DNA of 22,545 nucleotides from JAXHUH01 sp034211175 (GCA_034211175.1 JAXHUH010000196.1:1-22545); one strand, 5' to 3'; counted from the stretch's first letter, positions 6,946 through 14,117 are shown. A program made the numbers and translations. Notes: generated from the sequence alone by a model not told the origin.

Positions 6946-7805
6946 TGGCACCCGAACCGACCGACATCGAGACCGACGAGATGGCAGACGAGGACACCGT
7001 GGACACGGACGAGCAGACCGCCGCCGCGGAGCCGGTGGAGGACACGTCGCCCAACGGCGAGGCCCAGGCCCCCGACGGCGCCGACCCGGCGCCCGCCGCT
7101 GCCGAGGCCCCGGCGGACGCCGATGCGGATGCCGACGCCGCTGCCGACGGAACCGCCGAGGCCGACGCCGCTGCCGACGGTGACGACGCCGAGGGCGGTG
7201 AGGACGCGGTCGACGCCGAGGAGTTCCTCGAGGAGCAGGCGGCGAAGCCGGAGAGCCCCTACGACCGGCCGGGGATGTGGTTCGTCGTCCACACCCAGTC
7301 CGGCTACGAGAAGAAGGTCCGCCAGAACCTCAACGCCCGCATCCAGTCCATGAACATGGAGGAGCGGATCTTCGAGGTCGTCATCCCGACCGAGGACGTC
7401 GTCGAGTTCAAGGGCGGCAAGAAGGTCGTCGTCCAGAAGAAGATGTTCCCGGGCTACCTGCTGGTCCGGTGCCACCTCGACGACGACAGCTGGTACGTGA
7501 TCCGCAACACGCCGGGCGTCACCGGCTTCGTCGGCCAGGGCTCGAAGCCGACGCCGCTGCGCCGGCGTGACGTCGAGAACTTCCTGCAGGTCAAGCCGGA
7601 GGGCGAGGAGGTCCAGAAGAAGTCCCGCCCGCGTCTCGAGTACGAGATGGGCGAGACCGTGCGGGTCAAGGAAGGCCCGTTCGCGGACTTCTCCGGCGAG
7701 ATCGTCGAGATCAACGAGGACCAGCTCAAGGTCAAGGTGCTGGTCAACATCTTCGGACGCGAGACCCCCGTCGAGCTGGAGTTCGGCCAGGTCGCCCGCC
7801 TCTGA
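6945..7805 (+). CDS. nusG: Transcription antitermination/pausing factor NusG, with long acidic N-terminal extension
   Basis: NusG binds the RNA polymerase clamp and modulates pausing, Rho action and coupling with the ribosome. The 286-residue product has the NGN domain from residue 112 (MWFVVHTQSGYEKKV) and a C-terminal KOW domain from about 233 (GETVRVKEGPFADFSGE). Ahead of these is a 111-residue region very rich in Asp, Glu and Ala that is not part of the conserved fold. Actinobacterial NusG proteins often have an acidic extension, but this one is long. It contains a 20-bp direct repeat (7131-7150 and 7161-7180), so it may have grown by slippage. ATG 6945 overlaps the secE stop; ATG 6981 would shorten the tail by 12 residues. 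The gap to rplK is 144 bases. Confidence 0.95.
   Translation: MAPEPTDIETDEMADEDTVDTDEQTAAAEPVEDTSPNGEAQAPDGADPAPAAAEAPADADADADAAADGTAEADAAADGDDAEGGEDAVDAEEFLEEQAAKPESPYDRPGMWFVVHTQSGYEKKVRQNLNARIQSMNMEERIFEVVIPTEDVVEFKGGKKVVVQKKMFPGYLLVRCHLDDDSWYVIRNTPGVTGFVGQGSKPTPLRRRDVENFLQVKPEGEEVQKKSRPRLEYEMGETVRVKEGPFADFSGEIVEINEDQLKVKVLVNIFGRETPVELEFGQVARL
7131..7180 (+). repeat. Direct repeat inside the nusG acidic region
   Basis: The 20-mer GCCGACGCCGCTGCCGACGG occurs at 7131-7150 and exactly again at 7161-7180, giving a 30-base period. The protein repeat is ADAAADG with a ten-residue period. Confidence 0.9.
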
Positions 7806-7811
7806 TCGCCA

Positions 7812-7838
7812 GGGCCGTCGCCCCTCGTGGCACGGCCC
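7812..7838 (+). promoter_or_regulatory. Possible stem in the nusG-rplK spacer
   Basis: GGGCCGT (7812-7818) can pair with ACGGCCC (7832-7838) over a 13-base loop, seven bases after the nusG stop. The rest of the 144-base spacer shows no convincing promoter. L1 often represses its operon by binding near the rplK start in other bacteria, but I cannot identify an L1 site here. Confidence 0.25.
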
Positions 7839-7949
7839 GCACGGGCGCGTCAGCGCCGCTGATTCGCTCGCGCCGGAGAAATCTCTGGCCAAACCGCTGT
7901 TCGGGCGTCAGACTCCCCGGTCGGCCCCATCCCGAGAAGAAGAAGAGAC

Positions 7950-8378
7950 ATGGCCAAGAAGAAGGTCGTCGCCGTCGTCAAGATCCAGATCCCGGCCGGT
8001 GCCGCGTCGCCGGCACCGCCCGTGGGTACCGCGCTCGGTCCCCACGGCGTGGCGATCATGGACTTCTGCAAGGCGTACAACGCGCAGACCGAGGCCCAGC
8101 GCGGCCAGATCGTCCCCGTCGAGATCACGATCTTCGAGGACCGGTCGTTCACGTTCATCACCAAGACGCCGCCGACGTCGTACCTGCTGCGCACCGCCGC
8201 AGGCCTCGACAAGGCGTCGCAGAACCCCGGCCGCGAGGACGCGGGCAAGATCACCGACGCCCAGCTGACGGAGATCGCGCAGACCAAGCTGCCCGACCTC
8301 AACGCCAACGACCTGGACTCGGCCAAGCTGCAGATCGCCGGCACCGCCCGGTCGATGGGCATCCTCGTCGAGGGCTGA
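7950..8378 (+). CDS. rplK: 50S ribosomal protein L11
   Basis: L11 forms the stalk base of the 50S subunit with 23S rRNA helices 43-44, contacts EF-G, and is needed for RelA activation. The 142-residue product is standard: the proline-rich N-terminal helix region (IPAGAASPAPPVGTALGPHG), the KTPPTSYLL segment and the C-terminal rRNA-binding part ending in GTARSMGI. The start is ATG 7950 after a purine-rich run (GAAGAAGAAGAG) rather than a textbook Shine-Dalgarno. The distance to rplA is unusually long (156 bases). Confidence 0.97.
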   Translation: MAKKKVVAVVKIQIPAGAASPAPPVGTALGPHGVAIMDFCKAYNAQTEAQRGQIVPVEITIFEDRSFTFITKTPPTSYLLRTAAGLDKASQNPGREDAGKITDAQLTEIAQTKLPDLNANDLDSAKLQIAGTARSMGILVEG

Positions 8379-8432
8379 TCGCCCGGCGGGCCGTGCGCCC
8401 GTCCCGCGTCGGCCGGATGGGGCCGCGCCAGC

Positions 8433-8449
8433 CGGGCTCGCCGAGCCCG
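8433..8449 (+). promoter_or_regulatory. Hairpin in the rplK-rplA spacer
   Basis: A 7-bp stem (CGGGCTC with GAGCCCG) with loop GCC. It lies midway between rplK and rplA and may modulate expression or stability. It is short for a terminator and has no U-run. Confidence 0.35.
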
Positions 8450-8498
8450 AACGAGGCGTAGCGACCGCTGCGCCCACCACACGTGCCCACCGGGAGGA

Positions 8499-8526
8499 CC
8501 TCGCCCGGGGGCTGACACCAGCGAGG
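8499..8526 (+). promoter_or_regulatory. Possible Shine-Dalgarno-sequestering stem before rplA
   Basis: CCTCGC (8499-8504) is complementary to GCGAGG (8521-8526). The latter contains the first half of the rplA Shine-Dalgarno GAGGGAG (8523-8529), so pairing would reduce translation of L1. This is only a six-base pairing. Confidence 0.25.
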
Positions 8527-8534
8527 GAGCCGTC

Positions 8535-9230
8535 ATGGCGAAGCGAGGCCGGAAGTACGTCGACGCGAGCCGTCGATTCGACCGGGAGCACCTCCATGCC
8601 CCCAACGAGGGGCTCGAGGTCCTGAAGACCTTGTCCCGTGCCCAGTTCAACGAGTCCGTCGACGTCGCCGTCCGGCTGAGCGTCGACCCCCGCAAGGCCG
8701 ACCAGATGGTGCGCGGCACCGTGGCCCTGCCCGCCGGGACGGGCAAGGACGTGCGTGTCGGCGTGTTCGCCGCCGGTGAGGCCGCGACCGCCGCCCGCGA
8801 GGCCGGCGCCGACGTGGTCGGCTCGGACGACCTGGTGGCCAAGGTCGAGGAGGGCGAGATCGACTTCGACGTCGCCATCGCCACGCCCGACCTCATGCCG
8901 ATGGTCGGCAAGCTCGGCCGGGTGCTCGGCCCCCGTGGCCTGATGCCGAACCCCAAGTCGGGCACGGTGACCACCGACGTCGCCAAGGCCGTCGAGGAGT
9001 TCAAGGGCGGCAAGGTCGAGTACCGCACCGACCGCTACGGCAACGTGCACGTGCCGATCGGCAAGACCGACTTCACCGTCGAGGCCCTGGAGCGGAACTA
9101 CCAGGCCGTCATCGACGAGCTCGTGCGGATGAAGCCCGCCTCGGCCAAGGGTCGGTACATGAAGAAGGTGACCGTCTCGTCGACCATGGGCCCGGGCGTC
9201 CGCATCGACCCCGGCAAGGCCGCCGAGTGA
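8535..9230 (+). CDS. rplA: 50S ribosomal protein L1
   Basis: L1 forms the mobile L1 stalk that guides deacylated tRNA out of the E site. In many bacteria it also represses its own operon by binding mRNA. The product has 231 residues, normal for the family, with the signature LGRVLGPRGLMPNPKSGTV in the centre, FNESVDVAVRLSVDPRKADQ near the N-terminus and the C-terminal KKVTVSSTMGPGVRID. The start is ATG 8535 with GAGGGAG at 8523-8529. It is followed by a 266-base leader before rplJ. Confidence 0.97.
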   Translation: MAKRGRKYVDASRRFDREHLHAPNEGLEVLKTLSRAQFNESVDVAVRLSVDPRKADQMVRGTVALPAGTGKDVRVGVFAAGEAATAAREAGADVVGSDDLVAKVEEGEIDFDVAIATPDLMPMVGKLGRVLGPRGLMPNPKSGTVTTDVAKAVEEFKGGKVEYRTDRYGNVHVPIGKTDFTVEALERNYQAVIDELVRMKPASAKGRYMKKVTVSSTMGPGVRIDPGKAAE

Positions 9231-9280
9231 TCGTCGCCGGGGCCGTCGAGGTCCCGGCGCCACCGGCGCACCCGGCACGC

Positions 9281-9286
9281 TAGGGT
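9281..9286 (+). promoter_or_regulatory. -10-like box before rplJ
   Basis: TAGGGT would place a transcript start near 9293, just before the first leader hairpin at 9295. No -35 box is recognisable, so the call is tentative. Confidence 0.3.
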
Positions 9287-9292
9287 GCGTCA

Positions 9293-9496
9293 CCGCCTGC
9301 CCAGGGCAGGCACGCGTGGAGCCCACGGGCACCACGTCCCACCAACAAGAACGCTCGCCCGAGACCTCCGGTGCGCCCCGTGCGCTGAATGGGCCCAACG
9401 GCCCGCCTGAGCAGGCGGACACCTCCGACGCAGGTTCGCTGCGGGAGGCGTTCGTGCACGCGTGCGAGCGCCGACAGCAACGAGAGGAGGTGAACG
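9293..9496 (+). promoter_or_regulatory. Structured 5' leader of rplJL (candidate L10 autoregulatory leader)
   Basis: Several local hairpins are visible. The first is GCCTGCCC-A-GGGCAGGC (9295-9311), and the next is CGTGG/CCACG (9315-9327). CCGCCT-GAGC-AGGCGG follows at 9403-9418. The last is a bulged stem at 9422-9448 in which CCTCC and CGCAG pair with CTGCG and GGAGG around loop GTTCG, with GA bulged. In many bacteria the L10-L12 complex binds a bulged stem in this position to repress rplJL. The position and bulged architecture fit, but I cannot match the known consensus by eye. Confidence 0.45.
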
Positions 9497-10147
9497 GTGG
9501 TCACAACCAGATCAGAGCCGCGTCCCGACAAGGTCGCGGTGGTCGCCGAGGTCGAGGAGCGGCTCCGCAACGCGGACGCCGTGCTGCTCACCGAGTACCG
9601 CGGGTTGAACGTGGGCCACATGGCGGAGCTCCGGCGCAGCCTGAGCGACGCCGGGTGTGAGTACAAGATCTACAAGAACACCCTGGTCCGCTTCGCGGCA
9701 CGCAACGTGGACCTCGACATCGACGACCTGCTGACCGGCCCGACGGCGATTGCGTTCGTCTCGGAACAGGCCGACGGAACCCGTGGCGACGCCGTCACGG
9801 CGGCGAAGGCGCTCCGGGACTTCGGCAGGGACCACCCCGCCCTGATCATCAAGGGCGGCGTCATGGGGTCCTCGGTGCTCAGCGCCGACGACGCCACCAA
9901 GCTCGCCGACGTGGCACCGCGCGAGGAGCTCCTCGCCCGCCTCGCCGGGGGCCTCGCTGCCCCGATGCAGCAGTTCGCCGGCCTCCTGGAGGCACTGCCC
10001 CGCAACTTCGCCTACGCGCTCAGCGCGCTGGTGGACAAGGGCGGCGCCGCCGGGACGGACACCGGTGCCACTGCCGAGACGCCCGCCGCGAGCGATGCGG
10101 GCGACGACACCGAGAACGAATCCGCACCTGCGACGGAAGAGAGCTGA
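9497..10147 (+). CDS. rplJ: 50S ribosomal protein L10
   Basis: L10 anchors the L7/L12 dimers to the stalk base that recruits translation GTPases. The 216-residue product has the L10 core (VLLTEYRGLNVGHMAELRR near the N-terminus, YKIYKNTLVRFAAR, then a C-terminal helix binding L12). It ends in an additional acidic, Ala/Thr-rich tail from about residue 183, which makes it longer than the usual 165-180 residues. The start is GTG 9497 with AGAGGAGGT at 9483-9491. The rplL ATG follows the stop after three bases, so the two genes form a tight pair. Confidence 0.96.
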   Translation: MVTTRSEPRPDKVAVVAEVEERLRNADAVLLTEYRGLNVGHMAELRRSLSDAGCEYKIYKNTLVRFAARNVDLDIDDLLTGPTAIAFVSEQADGTRGDAVTAAKALRDFGRDHPALIIKGGVMGSSVLSADDATKLADVAPREELLARLAGGLAAPMQQFAGLLEALPRNFAYALSALVDKGGAAGTDTGATAETPAASDAGDDTENESAPATEES

Positions 10148-10150
10148 GAG

Positions 10151-10540
10151 ATGACGACCAAGGAAGAGATCCTCGACGCGATCTCGAGCATGACCGTGCT
10201 GGAGCTCAGCGAGCTCCTCAAGGAGTTCGAGGAGCGCTTCGACGTCAAGGCGGCCGCCCCGGTCGCCGCCATGGCCGCTGCGCCGGCGGCCGGTGGTGGC
10301 GGTGGCGGCGAGGCCGCCGCCGAGGAGCAGGATGAGTTCGACGTCATCCTCGCCGCCGCCGGTGACAAGAAGATCCAGGTGATCAAGGAGGTGCGCGCGC
10401 TCACCAGCCTCGGTCTCAAGGAGGCCAAGGAGCTGGTCGACGGCGCGCCGAAGCCGGTCCTCGAGAAGGTGTCCAAGGAGGACGCCGAGGCCGCCAAGGA
10501 GAAGCTCGAGGGCGCCGGCGGTACCGTCGAGCTCAAGTAG
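10151..10540 (+). CDS. rplL: 50S ribosomal protein L7/L12
   Basis: L7/L12 is the multicopy acidic stalk protein that recruits EF-G, EF-Tu, IF2 and RF3. The 129-residue product has the N-terminal dimerisation domain (1-33), an Ala/Gly-rich flexible hinge containing a run of six glycines (about 34-60) and the conserved C-terminal domain with KIQVIKEVRALTSLGLKEAK and ELVDGAPKPV. The start is ATG 10151, three bases after rplJ. The unit ends with the tandem hairpins just downstream. Confidence 0.97.
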   Translation: MTTKEEILDAISSMTVLELSELLKEFEERFDVKAAAPVAAMAAAPAAGGGGGGEAAAEEQDEFDVILAAAGDKKIQVIKEVRALTSLGLKEAKELVDGAPKPVLEKVSKEDAEAAKEKLEGAGGTVELK

Positions 10541-10554
10541 TACCCGGCACCGTT

Positions 10555-10572
10555 GCGCGGCACCGTCCGCGC
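10555..10572 (+). terminator. First hairpin after rplL
   Basis: A 6-bp all-GC stem (GCGCGG with CCGCGC) and six-base loop lie 14 bases after the rplL stop, directly before the stronger hairpin. Confidence 0.4.
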
Positions 10573-10582
10573 AGGTCCCGAT

Positions 10583-10614
10583 CCGATGGGGCGCCCTCCG
10601 GGGCGCCCCATCGG
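10583..10614. terminator. rplL / thiD convergent terminator
   Basis: A perfect 14-bp stem (CCGATGGGGCGCCC with its exact complement) is closed by TCCG inside a C-G pair, a UNCG-type, very stable tetraloop. It lies between the convergent genes rplL and thiD and could end transcription from both sides. There is no U-run on either strand. Confidence 0.75.
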
Positions 10615-10676
10615 CGCGTCCGGGCCCCGGTGCGGTCCCGTCGGTCGCCCGAGCCGGGACCCGGGGGTGGGGCAGG

Positions 10677-11501
10677 TCAGCCGGTCGGTTCCCGGCGGGC
10701 GCGCCGCCAGGCGAGCTGGTCGATGGGCCCGTGGCCCGAGCCCATCGTCCAGGAGGCCGCCGCCGAGATGGCGACGTCGACCAGCTCCTTGGCCCGGTGC
10801 ACGGCCTCGAGCGGGGTGAGGCCGAGGGCCAGCCCCGCCGCGACCGCGGCCGCGAAGCTGCACCCGGTGCCGTGGTCGTTGCGGGTCTCCACCCGGGGTG
10901 AGTGCAGCTCGCCCGTGCCGTCGCGGGTCGCGATCACGTCGATCGGGTCGCCGGTGAGCCGCCCACCCTTCACGACCGCCGCCGTCGCACCGGCGGCGAC
11001 GAGCCGGCTCGCCGCCGCGTGGAGGTCGGCGACGGTCGTGATCTCGATGCCCGTGAGCAGGAACGCCTCGGTCGTGTTCGGTGTGATGACGGTCGCCGCC
11101 GCGGTCAGTTCGCGGGCGTAGAGCTGCACCGTCTCGGCGGCGACGATCGGTTGGTCGTAGCGGTCGACCAGGACCGGGTCGACGACGAGGTTCGGCAGGC
11201 GCCCGCTCCCCGCCAGCTCGATCACGGTGCGCACGACGGCGGGGTGGCCGAGCAGCCCGGTCTTCGTGGCGGCCACCGTCAGGTCGTCGGTGACGGCCTC
11301 GATCTGGGATCGCACGAAGCTCGGCGGGAGCGGGAAGGCGCCATGGACCGTGGTCGTGTCCTGGGCGGTGACGACGGTGAGCGCCGTGGCCCCGTGGACA
11401 CCGAGCGCCGCGTAGGTCCGCAGGTCGGCGTGGGCACCGGCCCCGCCGGCGGAGTCGGAGCCCGAGATGGACAGGACGACGGGTGGGGTGGGCGCGAGCA
11501 C
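10677..11501 (-). CDS. thiD: Hydroxymethylpyrimidine (phosphate) kinase
   Basis: ThiD phosphorylates 4-amino-5-hydroxymethyl-2-methylpyrimidine, and then its monophosphate, to supply the pyrimidine half of thiamine diphosphate. It is a ribokinase-like cytosolic enzyme. Visible motifs are ISGSDSAGGAGAHADLRTY at the N-terminus (substrate-binding glycines), VVDPVLV, TPNTTEAFLLTG, VVKGG, and the catalytic/anion-hole signature DHGTGCSFAAAVAAG with the conserved Cys. I chose GTG 11501, which gives 274 residues and puts the first beta-strand close to the N-terminus; GTG 11540 would add 13 residues. Neither has a clear Shine-Dalgarno. No other thiamine gene is in the window. It follows helD on the same strand and is convergent with rplL. 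Confidence 0.9.
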   Translation of the reverse strand: MLAPTPPVVLSISGSDSAGGAGAHADLRTYAALGVHGATALTVVTAQDTTTVHGAFPLPPSFVRSQIEAVTDDLTVAATKTGLLGHPAVVRTVIELAGSGRLPNLVVDPVLVDRYDQPIVAAETVQLYARELTAAATVITPNTTEAFLLTGIEITTVADLHAAASRLVAAGATAAVVKGGRLTGDPIDVIATRDGTGELHSPRVETRNDHGTGCSFAAAVAAGLALGLTPLEAVHRAKELVDVAISAAASWTMGSGHGPIDQLAWRRARREPTG

Positions 11502-11574
11502 CGCCCGAGGCTGGCACGACCGCCGACCGGGGGCAATCACCGCACGCAGGGCCGACCGGGCCCGCGCCCGCCTT

Positions 11575-11591
11575 CGACCGGGGGCCGGTCG
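11575..11591 (-). terminator. Hairpin after helD
   Basis: A 7-bp stem (CGACCGG with CCGGTCG, three-base loop) begins one base after the helD stop. It may terminate helD or punctuate a helD-thiD transcript. No U-run follows. Confidence 0.35.
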
Positions 11592-11592
11592 C

Positions 11593-13968
11593 TCAGCTCG
11601 GTTCGAGGGCGGCGGCCATCGGCTCGGGCAGGTCGGCGCCGTGCACGATGGCCAGCCGCCGGGTGGCCCGGGTGAGGGCGACGTAGAGGGCCCGCAGGCC
11701 CTGGGGCCGTTCGGCGACGAGCTCGGCCGGCTCGACCAGCACCACCCCGTCGAACTCGAGGCCCTTCGCCTCGACGGCGGTGAACGCGGCGATCGGCGCG
11801 TCGAGCGGGTCGTTGCGGCTCGTCCGCTCCTCGTCGTCGCGACCGTCGAGCAGCTCCTGCACGCCGGCGCGCCGGTCCTCGGGGACGACGATCGCGACCT
11901 TGCCGTCGTCGAGCTCGTCCAACAGCGCGGCGGCCCGGGCGACCGCCCGCTCGGCGAGGCCGTCGTCGTCGACGCGCTCGGTGCTCGGGCCGATGCCGGC
12001 GTCGCGGACCGAGCGCGGCGGCTCGAGATCGGCGTCGCTGGCCCGCAGCACCGCGGCCGCGAGGTCCATGATCTCGGTCGGGGTGCGGTAGTTGACGGTC
12101 AGCTCGGCCAGGCGCGGCTCGCGCCGCGTCGGCAGGTGCTCGAGCACGTCGTCCCACGCCCGGGCCGCGCTCGCACCGCTCGCCTGGCCGAGGTCGCCGA
12201 CGATGGTCATCGAGCCGGTCGGGCACCGACGGGCCAGCATCCGCCACTGCATGGTCGAGAGGTCCTGGGCCTCGTCGACGATGAGGTGGCCGTACGCGTT
12301 GGGGCCGCCGTCCTCGTCGGTGCCGAGCGCGGCGGCCTCGGCATCGGTCAGGCGGCGGATCAGCTCCCGCTGCATGTGCGGGTCGAGCTCGCCGGTCTGG
12401 AGCGTGATGTCGGCGACGGTGTCCTCGATCATCCACCGGGCGTCGTCGCGCACCTGCCGTGCGCCGCGCCGGCGCTGGGGCACCGGGCCGAGCAGCACCG
12501 AGGCCTCGTCGAGGAGGGGCACGTCGGCCGCGGTCCACGCGACCTCGCCGACCGACGCCGACCGCGGCCGTTCGAGCGCCCGGCGCTCGTCGGCGTCGAG
12601 CAGGCCGCGCGACGCCAGCTGCAGCAGGGCCGGGCCGCCGTAGAGGTCGTGGAGGAGCTGCTCGGGGGTCAGCGTGGGCCACATCCGCTCGAGCGCGGCC
12701 CGGAACTCGCGGATCGTGCCGATCGTGTCGTCGAAGCGCTCCTGCTCGCGCTCGGCGGACCCCGGGCCGTTGTCGGGCTCGCTCTCGCCCTCGACCGCGA
12801 ACAGCGCGGCCTGCGCCTGGTCGACGGTGGGACGGGGGTGCTTCTCGGCCATGCGCTGGTAGCGCCGCCAGACCAGCCGGCGCAGCCGGCGCACGAAGAC
12901 GCGGCGGCGTTCGTTGTGGGTGCCGCGCCGGCGCCGGACCTGCTCGACGAGGCGGTCCAGCTCCCCCTTCGGCACCCGGATGGTGCGGCTGCCGTAGGGG
13001 ATCTCGAGGCCGCCGCCGAGGCCGCGCTGGCGGTCGGTCACCGCGCGGGCGATGACCTCGACCATGCGGGCGTCGCCCTTGACCCGCTCGGCGGCCGGGG
13101 TGTCGCTGCCCCGCACCGCGACCCGCCCGTAGAGGCGCTCGGTGGTGGCGAGCTCGACGCCGGACTCGCCGAGGGAGGGCAGCACCTGCTCGATGTAGCG
13201 CAGGAACACCCGGTTGGGTCCGATCACGAGGACCCCGGCGTCCGAGAGGCGCTCGCGGTTGGTGTACAGCAGGTAGGCCGCGCGGTGGAGCGCGACCGCG
13301 GTCTTGCCGGTGCCGGGCCCGCCCTGGACGATGAGGATCCCCGGCAGCGGGGCGCGCACGACCTCGTCCTGCTCGGCCTGGATGGTGGCGACGATGTCGC
13401 CCATCCGCCCGGTCCGGGACCGGTCGAGCGCCGCCATGAGCGCGCCCTCGCCGATGACGCCGAGCCCGCTCTCCTCCGCGCTGTCGAGGTCGAACACCTC
13501 GTCGTCGAGGCCGACGACGCGCCGGCCCTTGGTGAGCAGGTGGCGGCGGCGCACGAGGCCCATCGGGTCCTTGCCCGTGGCCCGGTAGAACGCCTCCGCG
13601 GCCGGTGCCCGCCAGTCGATGACGAGCGGGTCGCCGTCCTCGTCGAGGATCGACAACCGGCCCACCTGGTAGGTCTCACCGTCGGTGCGGTCGAGGCGGC
13701 CGAAGCACAGCGCCTGCTCGCCGAGGTCGAGGTGCTGGAGCCGCTGGTCGGTCAGGGCGAGGATGCTCTCCCACTCGACCCGGGCCTGGAAGGCCCGCAC
13801 CTCGCTCAGCTCCTGGTGGTGGCGCACCACGTCCAGCGCGGACTCGCGCATCGCGCCCAGCCGCTCGTAGGCGCGATCGACTGCGGCCTGCTCGGCCGCG
13901 ATCTCGGCGTCGAGCCGCCCTGGTCTGTCGGACTCTGCTCGCGTCTCGGAGGAGCTCGGTGCGTCCAA
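11593..13968 (-). CDS. helD: HelD-type superfamily 1 helicase, RNA polymerase recycling factor
   Basis: The 791-residue product is a UvrD/Rep-like SF1 ATPase of the HelD group. These proteins bind RNA polymerase, push into its main and secondary channels and release stalled nucleic acids; some actinobacterial members also displace rifampicin. An N-terminal charged, helical region (about 15-60) precedes the ATPase. Motifs in order are GPGTGKT (217-223, Walker A), DEAQD (565-569, Walker B), VGDLGQ (motif III), NYRTP (motif IV), KGLEFD (735-740, motif V) and VALTRAT (763-769, motif VI). A large insertion separates Walker A from DEAQD, as in HelD. The start TTG 13968 has no Shine-Dalgarno; the next in-frame methionine is too far downstream. 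It lies head-to-head with rpoB, which supports a polymerase-related role. A DNA-repair UvrD-like helicase is the alternative. Confidence 0.88.
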   Translation of the reverse strand: MDAPSSSETRAESDRPGRLDAEIAAEQAAVDRAYERLGAMRESALDVVRHHQELSEVRAFQARVEWESILALTDQRLQHLDLGEQALCFGRLDRTDGETYQVGRLSILDEDGDPLVIDWRAPAAEAFYRATGKDPMGLVRRRHLLTKGRRVVGLDDEVFDLDSAEESGLGVIGEGALMAALDRSRTGRMGDIVATIQAEQDEVVRAPLPGILIVQGGPGTGKTAVALHRAAYLLYTNRERLSDAGVLVIGPNRVFLRYIEQVLPSLGESGVELATTERLYGRVAVRGSDTPAAERVKGDARMVEVIARAVTDRQRGLGGGLEIPYGSRTIRVPKGELDRLVEQVRRRRGTHNERRRVFVRRLRRLVWRRYQRMAEKHPRPTVDQAQAALFAVEGESEPDNGPGSAEREQERFDDTIGTIREFRAALERMWPTLTPEQLLHDLYGGPALLQLASRGLLDADERRALERPRSASVGEVAWTAADVPLLDEASVLLGPVPQRRRGARQVRDDARWMIEDTVADITLQTGELDPHMQRELIRRLTDAEAAALGTDEDGGPNAYGHLIVDEAQDLSTMQWRMLARRCPTGSMTIVGDLGQASGASAARAWDDVLEHLPTRREPRLAELTVNYRTPTEIMDLAAAVLRASDADLEPPRSVRDAGIGPSTERVDDDGLAERAVARAAALLDELDDGKVAIVVPEDRRAGVQELLDGRDDEERTSRNDPLDAPIAAFTAVEAKGLEFDGVVLVEPAELVAERPQGLRALYVALTRATRRLAIVHGADLPEPMAAALEPS

Positions 13969-14088
13969 GGGGACACAAGCCTACGACCCATCAGCGACGA
14001 CGCGGCAGTCGGCCACGCGGCGTCTGGGCCCCGGAGCGCACGCCGGGGGCCGCCGCGGACGTCGGACGGCGCATCAGTCGCTCCGTCC
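13969..14088. other. Spacer between divergent helD and rpoB promoters
   Basis: No gene is supported here. On the minus strand TAGGCT (13983-13978) is a possible -10 box ending nine bases before the helD TTG, so the helD mRNA could begin at or very near the start codon. No -35 box is seen for it. Confidence 0.35.
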
Positions 14089-14117
14089 TTGACCGCGTTG
14101 TGCGGGAGCCGTACAGT
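14089..14117 (+). promoter_or_regulatory. rpoBC promoter (sigma70-type)
   Basis: The -35 box TTGACC (14089-14094) and -10 box TACAGT (14112-14117) are exactly 17 bases apart. Transcription should start near 14124, leaving a leader of about 230 bases before rpoB. Confidence 0.75.

Noticed and set aside
9316..9660. 114-codon frame starting GTG 9316 in the rplJ leader
   Set aside because: It overlaps the rplJ start in another frame, has no Shine-Dalgarno and shows random composition; a leader peptide cannot be excluded but is not supported.
10553..10819. Plus-strand frames downstream of rplL
   Set aside because: They pass through the terminator hairpin and are antisense to thiD; the Arg/Pro-rich composition indicates shadows.
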